From Halodesulfovibrio aestuarii (lineage in GTDB: Bacteria; Desulfobacterota; Desulfovibrionia; Desulfovibrionales; Desulfovibrionaceae), in assembly GCF_050571805.1 (NCBI RefSeq), contig NZ_CP192219.1: a stretch of DNA of 64,000 nt; one strand, given 5' to 3'. Both the position numbers and the translations under genes were made by a program. The notes under the pieces were generated by a model that ran no database searches, was not told the DNA's origin, and saw only the letters and a program-made list of their open reading frames with translations. Below are positions 51,540 to 61,103 of the stretch, in pieces. Position 1 is the first letter of the stretch. The number at the start of each line of letters is the position of its first letter.

Positions 51540-51582
51540 AAATGAGTTCAAAAGACGTACAGCACGTCTTTTGAACTCATTT
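51540..51582. terminator. Strong terminator at the end of the Tad locus
   Basis: AAATGAGTTCAAAAGACGT pairs perfectly with ACGTCTTTTGAACTCATTT (19 bp) around a 5-base loop, flanked by A7 upstream and weak T downstream. Confidence 0.9.
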
Positions 51583-51679
51583 ACATTTGAACAACTGAAC
51601 CGGAACAACAGTATTCGGACAACAAGCGACAAAAAACGCTTTTCACAGGTCTCTTACCAACACGAAAGAAACGTAATCG

Positions 51680-52645
51680 CTAACCGCCAACCGTTACATG
51701 TGCCACATATTTGTCGGCAACATCCTTCATGCTATACACTATCATTTTATCGTGAGGTTCAACTCCGAGCAGCGGATAGGTACGATCCAATTGTTCCCAC
51801 TTAGGTTCGCCAAGCCTGTGATATGGCAGAATATCAAGGGATTCAACAGCTGAACCAAGTGAAGCTACAAACTTTGCCGTTTCCTCAATATTTTCCGCAG
51901 AATCATTACAACCGGGAATCAGCGGCACTCTGATACGCAGAGTCTTGCCCATCGCCGCAGCAGTGGCAATATTTTCCAGAATCTGCTCATTAGGTGCTCC
52001 CGTCAGCAACTTGTGCTGCCGGGAATCCATATGCTTAATATCAGTCAGCACAAGATCCGTATGCTCCAATACATTCCGGAACACCTCAGGCGTAGTCATC
52101 GCACAAGTTTCAATGGCAGTGTGCAATCCTCTACGATGGGCTTCATGCAGGCATTCAATCAAAAACTCAGACTGCATTGTCGGTTCACCACCGGAAAATG
52201 TGACGCCTCCATTTGACGTCTCATAAAAATGCCGGTCGCGCTCCACTTCGTCCATAACTTCATCCACAGTCATGTAACGACCAACAATGGTCATAGAACC
52301 AGCGTAACAATGTGCAACACACTCTCCACAGTATGTGCAGTTCTCACGCTTAATGACAAACGTTCCCGAATCATCAACAGACAGGGCTTTTTCAGGACAT
52401 TTTTCAATACATTTACCGCACCCGATACATAAATGAGGAAGACGCATTAACTCCGGCTTCGGGCTCATTGATTCCGGATTCTGACACCACATGCAATGCA
52501 GCGGGCATCCTTTCAGAAAAACCAATGTCCGGATTCCATTACCGTCATGAACAGAAAATCGTTGAATATCAAAAACAGTTCCTGTCAGTGCAGCGTTATC
52601 TTTATCCGACAACCGAAAGGAGTGTTGGCGTTCTTTCCACGTCAT
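51680..52645 (-). CDS. Glycyl radical enzyme activase (radical SAM)
   Basis: A 321-residue radical SAM protein that installs the glycyl radical on the adjacent dehydratase. The radical SAM cluster motif is CPLHCMWC (Cys47, 51, 54). An inserted dicluster ferredoxin domain has Cys73/76/79/83 and Cys103/106/109/113, the arrangement of glycerol dehydratase and related activases but not of minimal PflA. The GGVTFSGGEPTMQ SAM-binding GGE motif is intact. It follows the dehydratase gene on the same strand with an AAAGGA site. Confidence 0.93.
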   Translation of the reverse strand: MTWKERQHSFRLSDKDNAALTGTVFDIQRFSVHDGNGIRTLVFLKGCPLHCMWCQNPESMSPKPELMRLPHLCIGCGKCIEKCPEKALSVDDSGTFVIKRENCTYCGECVAHCYAGSMTIVGRYMTVDEVMDEVERDRHFYETSNGGVTFSGGEPTMQSEFLIECLHEAHRRGLHTAIETCAMTTPEVFRNVLEHTDLVLTDIKHMDSRQHKLLTGAPNEQILENIATAAAMGKTLRIRVPLIPGCNDSAENIEETAKFVASLGSAVESLDILPYHRLGEPKWEQLDRTYPLLGVEPHDKMIVYSMKDVADKYVAHVTVGG

Positions 52646-52696
52646 ACGCTAATCCTTTGTAACGCGGAGCCGGATAATCCGGCTCCGCTGCGTTGC

Positions 52697-55084
52697 TTAG
52701 AATGTCTGTTCGGTACGGGCAATGATGTCGTCCTGAAGCGATTTATCCAACGCTGTAAAGAATGCACTGTAGCCGGCAACGCGGACTACCAGTCCTTTAT
52801 AGTCATCCGGATTTTCCTGAGCTTCTTCCAATGTCTGGCGGCTGATTACGTTGTATTGAACGTGGAAACCGCCATTCTGGAAGTACGTTTCAGTTACCGC
52901 TTTCAGGTTCTCCAGTCCGTTCTCACCCTCAAGTGCCGACGGGTGGAACTTCTGGTTAAGCAATGTGCCGTTTGATGCGATTTCGTGGTCAAGCTTAGCA
53001 ACAGACAGTACAGAAGCTGTAGGGCCGCAACTGTCATAGCCTGAGATAGGGGAGACGCCATCTGCAAGCGGAGTCCACGCCATACGGCCGTCAGGAGTAG
53101 CAGTTACTACAGAACCAAGCGGTACGTTTGCGGAAGCTGGATACAAGCCCGGCTGGAATTTACCACCACGCGGGTTTGTGTACCGGTTAACTTCTCTGCA
53201 GTAGATACCTGCTGCTTCTTTAGCCACGGCATCAGCAAAGTCATTATCATTACCATATTTAGGAGCGCGGTTTACCAACATAAGGCGTAAATCTTCCTGC
53301 CCTTCAAAATTACTATGCAAGGCATCCTGCAATTCTTTGGCAGTAATCAACTTATCTTCAAAGACAAGTTTTTTGATTGCAGCGAGGGAGTCTCCGGCGT
53401 TCGCAACTCCTACACCTTGAGGGCCGGTAAAGTTGTAAATAGCGCCTCCTTCCTGAAGAGACATTCCGCGGCCGATGCAGTCTTCTACCAGTCCGGAAAG
53501 GAATGGCAGAGGACAATGTTTGCCATGAGTCATATCTACAGCGTTATCCGCCGCAGCCATAAGTTTTACAAAATAACTGGTCTGAGCTTCATACGACTTC
53601 ATCACCTCGTCAAAGCTTGTAAAGTCTTCCAGTTTACCACTCTTAGGTCCTATCTGTTTACCTGTGCGCTTATCCACACCGTCATTCAGGCAAAGTTCGA
53701 TGACCTTGGACATGTTGAAGAATGCAGCGTCATGCCAGCCCTCTGTTTTGCCGCCAACCTGTGGTTCTACACAGCCGATAATACCGTAGTCCCGAGCATC
53801 TTCCCTGCTCAGACCTCGTGCAAGCAGTGCCGGAATGATCACACGGTCATTGTAGTATGCAGGGTATCCTAAACCTAAACGGCTTACTTCTGCTGCACGT
53901 TTGTAGAGAACATCAGGGGTGCCTTCATGAATACGGATAGACAGGGAAGGTGCGTACAGTTTGGTGTTGGCACTGGCCTGCAACACGAGGAAGGACATAG
54001 CATTAGTGGCATCAGCGCCGTCACGGGTCTGTCCGCCGACGATAAGGTTCATGAACATCGGGTAGCCGGCAAAAGCCATGGTGGAAGCTTCGTCACGAAC
54101 CTTGTTCAGTTCAGAGAATTTAATCCACAGCATGTCGAGCAGTTCCTGTGCCCTTTCAACAGAAGTGGAGCCTTCCTGCAGGAACGGATTCATATACTGG
54201 TCAAAGCGCATAGGGGAAATTGAATGACCGTTAGACTCAATCTGTACAACCAGATGTACAAACCAGAACGCCTGCAATGCTTCTTGCAACGTTTCAGCAG
54301 GATGTGCAGGAACCTTGCGGCAGATACGCGCAATCTCTAACAACTCTTCTTTGCGTCCTTTATCAGCCGTAGCAGCTTTTTCTTCTGCAAGTGCAGCAAA
54401 GCGTTCTGCAAAAGCGATAACAGCTTTGTTTGCAGTAACAACAGACTCGAGGAAATGACGTTTGTTCTGAGCCTCTGCATCCGTGAAATCTAACTTTTCG
54501 ATTGCTTCTTCAGCAGATGCAATAACTGAGAGGAGACCTTCAGTGAGTACTTTATTGTAGTCAGGAGAAATATGACCTACGCCGTTGTAGAAATAGTTAC
54601 CCACTGTGTAGACAACATCATTGTGGGCTTCCAGAGATTCAGGAGGCATGAATGCCGCAGCGATTTCGTTAGTGGTTCTGCCATCCCAGTATGAAAATGC
54701 GCTGCGAAGCTTGTCTTTAGTCTCTTCAGAGATAAGAAATACATCAGCAGTTCTTTTTTCCAGACGATCAAGCTCTTCTTCTACCCATTTACAAGAAAAT
54801 TCCGGAAAAATAGGGGCAGAACGCGGCATACTGCACTGGTTACCGACAAGAAGTTCTCCGTCCTGAATAAAAATGGACATGTTTGCCAGCACGTTTTCCA
54901 ATGCTTTTGCACGGCGGTTCGCAATCGGCTGTCCTTCGGTTGCCTTATATGACTCGGTTAAAAGAACAGCACGCTCTGCGCAAATTGCAGGTGCAGTCTT
55001 TACAAAACGGTCAAGCGCCTGTGATACGCGGTCAGTTGGTCCATACAGTTTTGGAATCACCAGTTTCGGGGGATTAGTAGTCAT
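52697..55084 (-). CDS. B12-independent glycerol/1,2-diol dehydratase-type glycyl radical enzyme
   Basis: A 795-residue PFL-like protein. The thiyl Cys438 and Glu440 are in GCVEP and the radical Gly771 is in RVAGYSA. His171, His287-Ser288 (NGHSIS) and Asp452 (GWHDAAFFN) align by motif with His164, His281-Ser282 and Asp447 of the Clostridium butyricum glycerol dehydratase. This points to a dehydratase of glycerol, 1,2-propanediol or a related diol rather than choline lyase or isethionate lyase; these were separated by motif, not by alignment. The product would be 3-hydroxypropionaldehyde or propionaldehyde. No microcompartment shell gene or alcohol dehydrogenase is adjacent. It lies between an HbpS-like gene and its activase in one operon. 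Confidence 0.88.
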   Translation of the reverse strand: MTTNPPKLVIPKLYGPTDRVSQALDRFVKTAPAICAERAVLLTESYKATEGQPIANRRAKALENVLANMSIFIQDGELLVGNQCSMPRSAPIFPEFSCKWVEEELDRLEKRTADVFLISEETKDKLRSAFSYWDGRTTNEIAAAFMPPESLEAHNDVVYTVGNYFYNGVGHISPDYNKVLTEGLLSVIASAEEAIEKLDFTDAEAQNKRHFLESVVTANKAVIAFAERFAALAEEKAATADKGRKEELLEIARICRKVPAHPAETLQEALQAFWFVHLVVQIESNGHSISPMRFDQYMNPFLQEGSTSVERAQELLDMLWIKFSELNKVRDEASTMAFAGYPMFMNLIVGGQTRDGADATNAMSFLVLQASANTKLYAPSLSIRIHEGTPDVLYKRAAEVSRLGLGYPAYYNDRVIIPALLARGLSREDARDYGIIGCVEPQVGGKTEGWHDAAFFNMSKVIELCLNDGVDKRTGKQIGPKSGKLEDFTSFDEVMKSYEAQTSYFVKLMAAADNAVDMTHGKHCPLPFLSGLVEDCIGRGMSLQEGGAIYNFTGPQGVGVANAGDSLAAIKKLVFEDKLITAKELQDALHSNFEGQEDLRLMLVNRAPKYGNDNDFADAVAKEAAGIYCREVNRYTNPRGGKFQPGLYPASANVPLGSVVTATPDGRMAWTPLADGVSPISGYDSCGPTASVLSVAKLDHEIASNGTLLNQKFHPSALEGENGLENLKAVTETYFQNGGFHVQYNVISRQTLEEAQENPDDYKGLVVRVAGYSAFFTALDKSLQDDIIARTEQTF

Positions 55085-55108
55085 TAATTTCTCCTTACAT
55101 CTTCCCAG

Positions 55109-55510
55109 TTAACAATACGCACTCAAGCCGGCATTGGCACAAGCGACATCCTGTTCCACACTTCCGCCACTCACGCCAATTCCGCCGATAATCACGCCAT
55201 CGTGCGCTACAGGGAGCCCACCACCGAAGATCACAAAACGACCCTGTTTATCAGTCTGAATTCCATATAAGCTCTGGCCGGGCTGCGCGAGTTCTCCAAG
55301 AACCTCTGTAGAAACCTTCACCGCCACTGCGGTGTAGGCTTTATTCAAGGCAAGATCGATACTGGCCAACAGCGCGTCATCCTGACGAACCTGAGCAATC
55401 AGGTTGCCTCCCCTGTCAACCACAGCGATAACCATCGGTACGCCGATCTCATTTGCCTTATCTTCAGCAGCTGCGATCATCCGTAATGCTGTATCTTTTG
55501 ATATATACAT
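55109..55510 (-). CDS. HbpS/GlcG/PduO-C-like small protein
   Basis: A 133-residue single-domain protein of the Haem_degrading (DUF336) family: ALRMIAAAEDKANEIGVPMVIAVVDRGGNL (~9-38), then SxxxAxxKAYTAV (~56-65) and the C-terminal Gly-rich GGLPVAHDGVIIGGIGVSGG (~96-115). Homologues occur with diol dehydratases, glycolate oxidase and PduO; their function in those operons is not settled. First gene of the dehydratase operon, with an AAAGGGAG site. Confidence 0.85.
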   Translation of the reverse strand: MYISKDTALRMIAAAEDKANEIGVPMVIAVVDRGGNLIAQVRQDDALLASIDLALNKAYTAVAVKVSTEVLGELAQPGQSLYGIQTDKQGRFVIFGGGLPVAHDGVIIGGIGVSGGSVEQDVACANAGLSAYC

Positions 55511-55740
55511 CCGAACTCCCTTTACTTTTGTCCTGAACGTCTCAGCAGCGCGTATACAGAAACACTTTCATCAAACCGGAAAAACGTATCTGTACCAAAG
55601 CTCTGCCGGACAAAACATCATAACAACCAAGAGCGTGTCCCTTTGCGTATAGGAAGTTTTATTCCAACTATAAAATATCATTATTTTTCAAAATGTTATC
55701 GTAAAAAACTAACTCATTGCTCAATAAAAGCGCTACGTTT

Positions 55741-55849
55741 TGTAAACCACAGTTGACAGACCTTCCCACTATCTGGTTCTATCCGCGTATAACTTCGCTA
55801 ACCATCAATGTTGCCATGCTATGTTTGTTTGGTTGACATATGGTTTACA
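55741..55849. promoter_or_regulatory. Pair of inverted TGGTTTACA sites between the dehydratase operon and its kinase gene
   Basis: TGTAAACCACAGTTGAC (55741-55757) and GTTGACATATGGTTTACA (55832-55849) are inverted copies of a GT(C/T)(A/G)AC-N2-3-TGGTTTACA element, 92 bases apart (~9 helical turns). They lie in the 362-base divergent gap 55511-55872, where regulator binding is expected. No convincing -24/-12 promoter was found for either side. The gap holds no gene. Confidence 0.4.
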
Positions 55850-55872
55850 CGCTTACGTAGCCGGAGGGATGT

Positions 55873-57762
55873 ATGCCCGCAGATGCCGTACAGAATAATG
55901 ATGTTCTCCTGTCGTTACATGAGGAAATCTCTTCCCTTCAGGGACGCATTACACTGCTTGAAGCAGAGGAAGCACTGTGGAAAAACCTCGGCCAGTCCTG
56001 CGAATTCCCTCCTGACTCGAACACACCACCCGCCGAAGAAATTCATTTTAATTTTGAAAATATTTTTGATCTGGCTGCAATCCAGCAAATTCAGGATGCC
56101 TTTGCGGAGGCCACCAATGTGGCTTCAATCATTACAGATCCGGACGGCAGGCCTATCACAAAGCCAAGCGGCTTTTGCAGCCTTTGTAATGACGTGATTC
56201 GTAAAACTGAGATGGGATTAAAAAACTGTATGCGTTCAGACGCGGCCTTCGGGACGCTTAACCCGCTTGAACCGGTCATGCGTCCATGCCTGAGCAGCGG
56301 GCTTCTCGATGGCGGAACAAGCATTTATGTGGGTAAACGCCATATCGCAAACTGGATTATTGGACAGCGGCGAATATCTTCTGAACCGGATAAAAAGATT
56401 ATTGCATACGCTAAAGCTATCGGGGCGGATGAAGATGCATACCGGACGGCGTATGAAAATGTGCCCATCATGTCCAAAGAGCAGTTCCACAAAGTCTGCA
56501 ATGCACTTTGTCTTATCGCCAATCAGCTTTCCACTCTTGCACAGCAAAACTACCGTCAGGCACAGGCCATTGCCAGAAGGCAGCAGGCGGAGCTGGCACT
56601 GCGGGAAAGTGAAGAACGCTTCAGACAACTTTCTGATTCTACGTTTGAGGCAATTCTCATCCACAATAGAGGAACCATTCTGGAAGCGAACAAGGCCGCA
56701 ATCACTCTGTTCGGGTTCACTTGGAAAGAGTTGATCGGTAGAAAAATAAACTCTCTCGCAACTCCTGAATTCAGAGAAGCGATTCACAATTATTCTGAAC
56801 AAAGTGGTCGCTTATGGTTTCAGGGAGAGTTCCAATGTAATGACGAACGCCGAATTATCTGCGAAGTACAGGATCGAAACATCATGTTTCAAGGCAGGGA
56901 AGTACGAGTATGCGCCATCCGCGATATTACTCAGCGCATCCAGTCAGAATACGAAGCAAAAGAAAAAGAACAGCAGCTTATTCAGGCAGACAAAATGGTT
57001 TCTCTCGGTGTGCTTGTTTCGGGTGTCGCGCATGAAATCAACAACCCTAACAGCTTTATGACCATGAACCTGCCCTTCATCAATGAAGTCTGGCAAAGCA
57101 TTACGCCGATTCTGGAAGGCTATTATGAAGAAAACGGGGATTTTCTGGCTGGCGGGCTTGAATACTCATCCTTACGGGAAGAATTACCGAACCTGCTTTC
57201 GCGAATGCAGGATGGAGCGTCGCGGATTAAAGGTATTGTTAACAATTTAAAAGACTATTCCCGCGTTGAACCAAGTGAATTAATGTGGAATGTTGACATA
57301 AACGACATGATTCGCAGTTCCCTGCCACTGCTGGAAAAACTTATTTCCATGCATACAAACCACTTTACAACCGATCTTTCAAAGGCGCTTCCTCCGGTGC
57401 AGGGAAACAGGCAACGTCTCTCTCAGGTTTTTATCAACCTGTTAGTTAACGCCTGCGAGGCTCTCACCAGCAAGGACAACAGTGTCACCGTCACATCCCG
57501 ATACCTTGCAACCACCCACATGGTAGAAATAACCGTATCCGACACAGGAAGCGGCATTCCCGAAGAGTTAGTATCAAAAATTACCGATCCGTTTTTCACC
57601 ACCAAACGGGACTCAGGCGGCACCGGACTCGGATTATCCGTCTCGTCAGCAATTGTGCAGGAACACGCTGGCACGTTGCAGTTCCTCCCTCATCCCGAAG
57701 GCGGTACTATAGCGCAACTCCATCTACCAGTAGCGCATCATGGAGAAAAACATGCCCAATAA
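55873..57762 (+). CDS. PocR-domain sensor histidine kinase
   Basis: A 629-residue cytoplasmic kinase without membrane helices. Order: a short coiled coil (~12-40); a PocR ligand-binding domain (~60-225) with its conserved cysteines (Cys102, Cys105, Cys119, Cys139); a PAS domain (~245-355, ending in a PAC motif VRVCAIRDITQR); HisKA with His387 (GVAHEINNP); and an HATPase with DTGSGIPEE and GTGLGLS boxes. PocR domains sense small diols and related compounds (named for the propanediol regulator PocR). Divergent from a diol dehydratase operon, this protein probably senses its substrate. Confidence 0.92.
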   Translation: MPADAVQNNDVLLSLHEEISSLQGRITLLEAEEALWKNLGQSCEFPPDSNTPPAEEIHFNFENIFDLAAIQQIQDAFAEATNVASIITDPDGRPITKPSGFCSLCNDVIRKTEMGLKNCMRSDAAFGTLNPLEPVMRPCLSSGLLDGGTSIYVGKRHIANWIIGQRRISSEPDKKIIAYAKAIGADEDAYRTAYENVPIMSKEQFHKVCNALCLIANQLSTLAQQNYRQAQAIARRQQAELALRESEERFRQLSDSTFEAILIHNRGTILEANKAAITLFGFTWKELIGRKINSLATPEFREAIHNYSEQSGRLWFQGEFQCNDERRIICEVQDRNIMFQGREVRVCAIRDITQRIQSEYEAKEKEQQLIQADKMVSLGVLVSGVAHEINNPNSFMTMNLPFINEVWQSITPILEGYYEENGDFLAGGLEYSSLREELPNLLSRMQDGASRIKGIVNNLKDYSRVEPSELMWNVDINDMIRSSLPLLEKLISMHTNHFTTDLSKALPPVQGNRQRLSQVFINLLVNACEALTSKDNSVTVTSRYLATTHMVEITVSDTGSGIPEELVSKITDPFFTTKRDSGGTGLGLSVSSAIVQEHAGTLQFLPHPEGGTIAQLHLPVAHHGEKHAQ

Positions 57763-59155
57763 TTACCCACGGCAGCCTATTTTACTTGTTGATGATGAAG
57801 ATTCATGGCTCGTCAGCTTCAAAACAACACTGCGCTCCAAAGGCATTGGCAATGTTGTAACAGAAAACGACAGCAGCAAGCTTCTTGCCCTACTGGATTC
57901 ACGACAATTCTGTGCTGTTGCGATTGATCTTATGATGCCTAACTTTTCCGGTGAAGAGCTTATCCCGCAAATCGCCGCCCGGCATCCTAATATTCCAATT
58001 CTTGTTATTTCAGGCCTGAATCAGGTGAAGAGTGCAGTCAACTGTATGCGTCTTGGTGCTTTCGATTTTATCGTTAAAACAGAAGAACGGGACACACTCA
58101 TTGCGGCAGTCCGCCACGCCATAGAATTGTTTGAACTACGGCAGGAAAACACCTCTCTTCGGGAACGTTTCTTCAAAAAAGAGTTGGACCATCCTGAGTA
58201 TTTTGGAAATATCATCACTGAAAACAAAGAAATGCGTTCAATATTCCAATATATTGAAGTCATTGCAGAAACTTCCCGACCTGTGCTCATCACAGGTGAA
58301 AGCGGCGTCGGAAAAGAGCTGGTAGCCAGAGCTGTACATAACGCCAGCGGTCGCACTGGAGAATTTGTCGCCCTCAATATTGCGGGACTGGACGATAACG
58401 TTGTTGCAGACACACTTTTCGGGCACACGAAAGGTGCCTATACAGGAGCGACCAATGCCCGTGTCGGGCTGGTTGAAAAAGCAAAAAACGGGACGTTATT
58501 TCTTGATGAAATCGGCGACCTGAGCTCCACATCACAGACCAAGCTGCTGCGTCTTCTCCAAGAGCACGAGTATCTCCCGCTTGGTTCAGATATGGCAAAA
58601 CGCTCTTCTGCACGAATTGTGGCCGCTACCCATCAAAATCTCAATGAATTACAAGAATGCGGGCAATTCAGGCGGGATTTGTTCTACAGACTTCGGGGAC
58701 ATTTGCTACACATCCCTCCCCTTCGGGAACGCAGGGAAGACATCGCACCACTTATCACACACTTTCTGCAAGAAGCAGAAATCAGTTTTGAAAAAAAATT
58801 CTCAGCAAATGCACCGGAGCTTGCTGACTATCTTTCACAATATCCGTTCCCCGGCAACATACGTGAACTGCAAAACATCATACTGGATTGCGCCGGAACC
58901 TGTACGGATGGAATTATGGACACAGCCCGCGTCCAGCGGCTTCTTACCCATTCGTACGATTACCAGCCGGAATCATTCGAGACACCACTACCGGATGCCT
59001 CTGTAACATTCGGTGCTACCCTTCCGACGCTGAAAGAAGTTCGTGCAGCTCTTATAGATGAGGCTCTCACACGTACCAACAACAACCAGTCCAGCGCCGC
59101 ACAGCTTGTGGGCGTAACACGGCAGGCAATAAGCAAGTACGTGCGGGAGAAATGA
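57752..59155 (+). CDS. Sigma-54 response regulator of the diol dehydratase system
   Basis: 467 residues: receiver (~5-120, phospho-acceptor D59 in AIDLMMPNFSG), AAA+ with Walker A GESGVGKE and an intact GAYTGA loop, and a short C-terminal Fis-like HTH (SSAAQLVGVTRQAISKYVREK). The ATG at 57752 has a GGAG site; an earlier ATG at 57740 would give a longer overlap with the kinase. It overlaps the kinase gene by 11 bases, so the two are co-translated. It is the likely activator of the 55510-51680 operon. Confidence 0.93.
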   Translation: MPNNYPRQPILLVDDEDSWLVSFKTTLRSKGIGNVVTENDSSKLLALLDSRQFCAVAIDLMMPNFSGEELIPQIAARHPNIPILVISGLNQVKSAVNCMRLGAFDFIVKTEERDTLIAAVRHAIELFELRQENTSLRERFFKKELDHPEYFGNIITENKEMRSIFQYIEVIAETSRPVLITGESGVGKELVARAVHNASGRTGEFVALNIAGLDDNVVADTLFGHTKGAYTGATNARVGLVEKAKNGTLFLDEIGDLSSTSQTKLLRLLQEHEYLPLGSDMAKRSSARIVAATHQNLNELQECGQFRRDLFYRLRGHLLHIPPLRERREDIAPLITHFLQEAEISFEKKFSANAPELADYLSQYPFPGNIRELQNIILDCAGTCTDGIMDTARVQRLLTHSYDYQPESFETPLPDASVTFGATLPTLKEVRAALIDEALTRTNNNQSSAAQLVGVTRQAISKYVREK

Positions 59156-59165
59156 TGTTCTCAGC

Positions 59166-60245
59166 CTAGCCTTTCATAACAAGCACCGGGGCAAAGTGAT
59201 CAATGACATCCACGAGAATGCCGTCCTGCCGTGCGATGACTTCATCTATCTTTTTATACGCATCCGGAGCTTCATCGAGCAACGCTCCGCCATTGAGGGA
59301 CGGATAGACAATACCTTTCATCTGTTCCTTCACATCACTGGAAGAGATAAGCTCTTTCGCTGCTGTACGGCTGAGCTTGCGTCCGGCACCATGCGAAGCG
59401 GAGCAAAGAAATTCTTCGTTGCCGAGTCCTCTTGTTATCCATACGCCGTCCCGCATGTTGGCGGGTATTATACCGAGCTGTCCTTTTTGGGCAGGGGTTG
59501 CCCCTTTTCGATGGAGAACACCTTTCGAGGTGATTATTGCGTGGTTGTGGGTCTCATTAATGATGTCTTCCTGCAAAGCCGGAGGGAGTCCCAATGCCGC
59601 CAGACAGGCTTGCAGCATTTTTAAGCGGTTATCCAAGGCAAACTGAAGACACCACTTCATATCTTTCAGGTAGGCTTTGCCAAGCTTGCTGGAGAGCGGT
59701 ACGGGGCCTTTTGTAAGGCGCATATAAAAGTCACCCACAAGCCAACCGGAACGGCGGGAACCTGAATGGACAGTGACACCTACTATGTCTTCCTTGTTCA
59801 CCCCGATCTCAATGAAATGATTGCCGCTACCGAGGGTGCCGAGTTGTTTTACTGCATGGCACATTACGGAGTCGGTCAGCGCTGCAAAGCGGGATGCACT
59901 GACAAAAGGTTTTACATCTGTTGCCGGAGTTTTGAGCCCATGAAACCCCACAGGAACAGCATTGGAAAGAGACTGGAAAAGTTCTTGCAAATCAGGAAGT
60001 TCTGAACGCTTCATCCCTGTTTTGACATGACACATGCCACAGCCGATATCATACCCCACGGCGCCGGGCCACACATGGTCATCGAGCAGGGCTACGCCAC
60101 CAATGGGCAGATCATAGCCGCTGTGAACGTCCGGCATGATAGCGAGCAGTTTTAAGCATGGAAGCTTCAACGCTGCTTCGATTTGTTCCAATGCAGCGGG
60201 ATCAATCTCTTCGATCGGTAATGTCAGTCTCAGCCGTGGATCCAT
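59166..60245 (-). CDS. rtcB: RtcB-type RNA ligase
   Basis: About 359 residues of the RtcB family, which ligates 2',3'-cyclic phosphate or 3'-phosphate RNA ends to 5'-OH using GTP and Mn. The metal site motif MPDVHSGYDLPIGGV and GYDIGCGM (~60-75) and the guanylylated His in SHGAGRKLSR (~284-293) are present. At ~360 residues it is shorter than E. coli RtcB (408), as in a widespread bacterial subgroup. The ATG at 60245 sits behind AAAGGGG and is preferred to that at 60251. No RtcA or archease gene is adjacent. Confidence 0.9.
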   Translation of the reverse strand: MDPRLRLTLPIEEIDPAALEQIEAALKLPCLKLLAIMPDVHSGYDLPIGGVALLDDHVWPGAVGYDIGCGMCHVKTGMKRSELPDLQELFQSLSNAVPVGFHGLKTPATDVKPFVSASRFAALTDSVMCHAVKQLGTLGSGNHFIEIGVNKEDIVGVTVHSGSRRSGWLVGDFYMRLTKGPVPLSSKLGKAYLKDMKWCLQFALDNRLKMLQACLAALGLPPALQEDIINETHNHAIITSKGVLHRKGATPAQKGQLGIIPANMRDGVWITRGLGNEEFLCSASHGAGRKLSRTAAKELISSSDVKEQMKGIVYPSLNGGALLDEAPDAYKKIDEVIARQDGILVDVIDHFAPVLVMKG

Positions 60246-60392
60246 GCCCATCCCCTTTGGTGACTATAAATACAATGCTAATACCCTGCTGCATAGTATA
60301 GAGGCAGGGTATTGATTTTTCAGGCTGCCATCCGGCATGTTCAACTACCAGTTTGGAAAATGAGACCTCGCACACATACCGCATGATAGCCC

Positions 60393-60431
60393 AAAAAAAA
60401 GGACAGCTCATAAAAGCTGTCCACTTTTTTT
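60393..60431. terminator. Terminator between rtcB and the HAD phosphatase gene
   Basis: GGACAGCT / AGCTGTCC stem with a 6-base loop, A8 before and T7 after, usable on both strands. It closes the phosphatase gene, which ends at 60438 on the minus strand. Confidence 0.9.
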
Positions 60432-60437
60432 AGTGAG

Positions 60438-61103
60438 CTATGCAAGTAGCGACTGTAACTCGGCTGGAGCATCCAGCACTATGCTTGCACCGGCGGCTTT
60501 AAGCTCTTCAGCGCCTCTAAAGCCCCATGCAGCACCAACCGGAATCATACCGGAGTTACGTGCAGTCTGGATATCTACGTCTGAGTCACCCACAAAGATA
60601 ATTTGCGCGGGGTCAAGATTCATCATTGCAGCAATAGCTAATGCGCTGTCCGGCACCGGTTTAAGCGGCACATCGGCAAGACCGCCCTGTACAGCAAGAA
60701 AGTCTACTCCCGGCAACAGCTTTGCCACGGTATTTTTTGTCAGCTCATCCGGCTTATTGGATAAGATTGCAAGCTGCTTACCTGCAGCAGAAAACGCCGC
60801 AAGCATTTCTAACACCCCATCATACGGACGGGCCAGCGTATTCAAAACGCGCTCGAACTCTTCAATAAGAACAGTGTACAAAGCTTCCTGAGTTTCCGGA
60901 CACTGTTTCTCTTCCGGAAGTGCTCTCCAAGCCAGTTTTTTCGCTCCACCGCCTACAAAACGGCAGTATGCACTGACAGGATGTTCAGGGTATCCCAACC
61001 GGGCAAGGGCTCCGTTGGTTGCCGCTGCTATTTCTTCCAGCGTATACAGCAAGGTTCCATCCAAATCGAAAATAGCTGCGGAAAACTCCAAAGAATTACT
61101 CAT
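60438..61103 (-). CDS. gph: HAD family phosphatase, phosphoglycolate phosphatase-like
   Basis: 221 residues: the HAD nucleophile motif FDLDGTLL (~12-19), motif II with Thr/Ser in LAILSNKPDEL (~112-122), the lysine in LKPVPDSAL (~146-154) and motif IV VGDSDVDIQ (~167-175). A helical cap (~20-90) fits the Gph/PGP branch, which removes 2-phosphoglycolate. Other HAD substrates cannot be excluded. Confidence 0.82.
   Translation of the reverse strand: MSNSLEFSAAIFDLDGTLLYTLEEIAAATNGALARLGYPEHPVSAYCRFVGGGAKKLAWRALPEEKQCPETQEALYTVLIEEFERVLNTLARPYDGVLEMLAAFSAAGKQLAILSNKPDELTKNTVAKLLPGVDFLAVQGGLADVPLKPVPDSALAIAAMMNLDPAQIIFVGDSDVDIQTARNSGMIPVGAAWGFRGAEELKAAGASIVLDAPAELQSLLA

Noticed and set aside
52697..55084. 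Choline trimethylamine-lyase, isethionate sulfite-lyase or pyruvate formate-lyase as identity of the radical enzyme
   Set aside because: The His171, His287-Ser288 and Asp452 set fits the glycerol/diol dehydratase branch. There is a single Cys in GCVEP rather than the Cys-Cys of PFL, and no cut or microcompartment genes are nearby.
55511..55872. Sigma-54 promoter for the dehydratase operon
   Set aside because: Expected from the regulator type, but the best minus-strand match (TTGGAATAAAACTTCCT) lacks the -12 GC, so it is not claimed.
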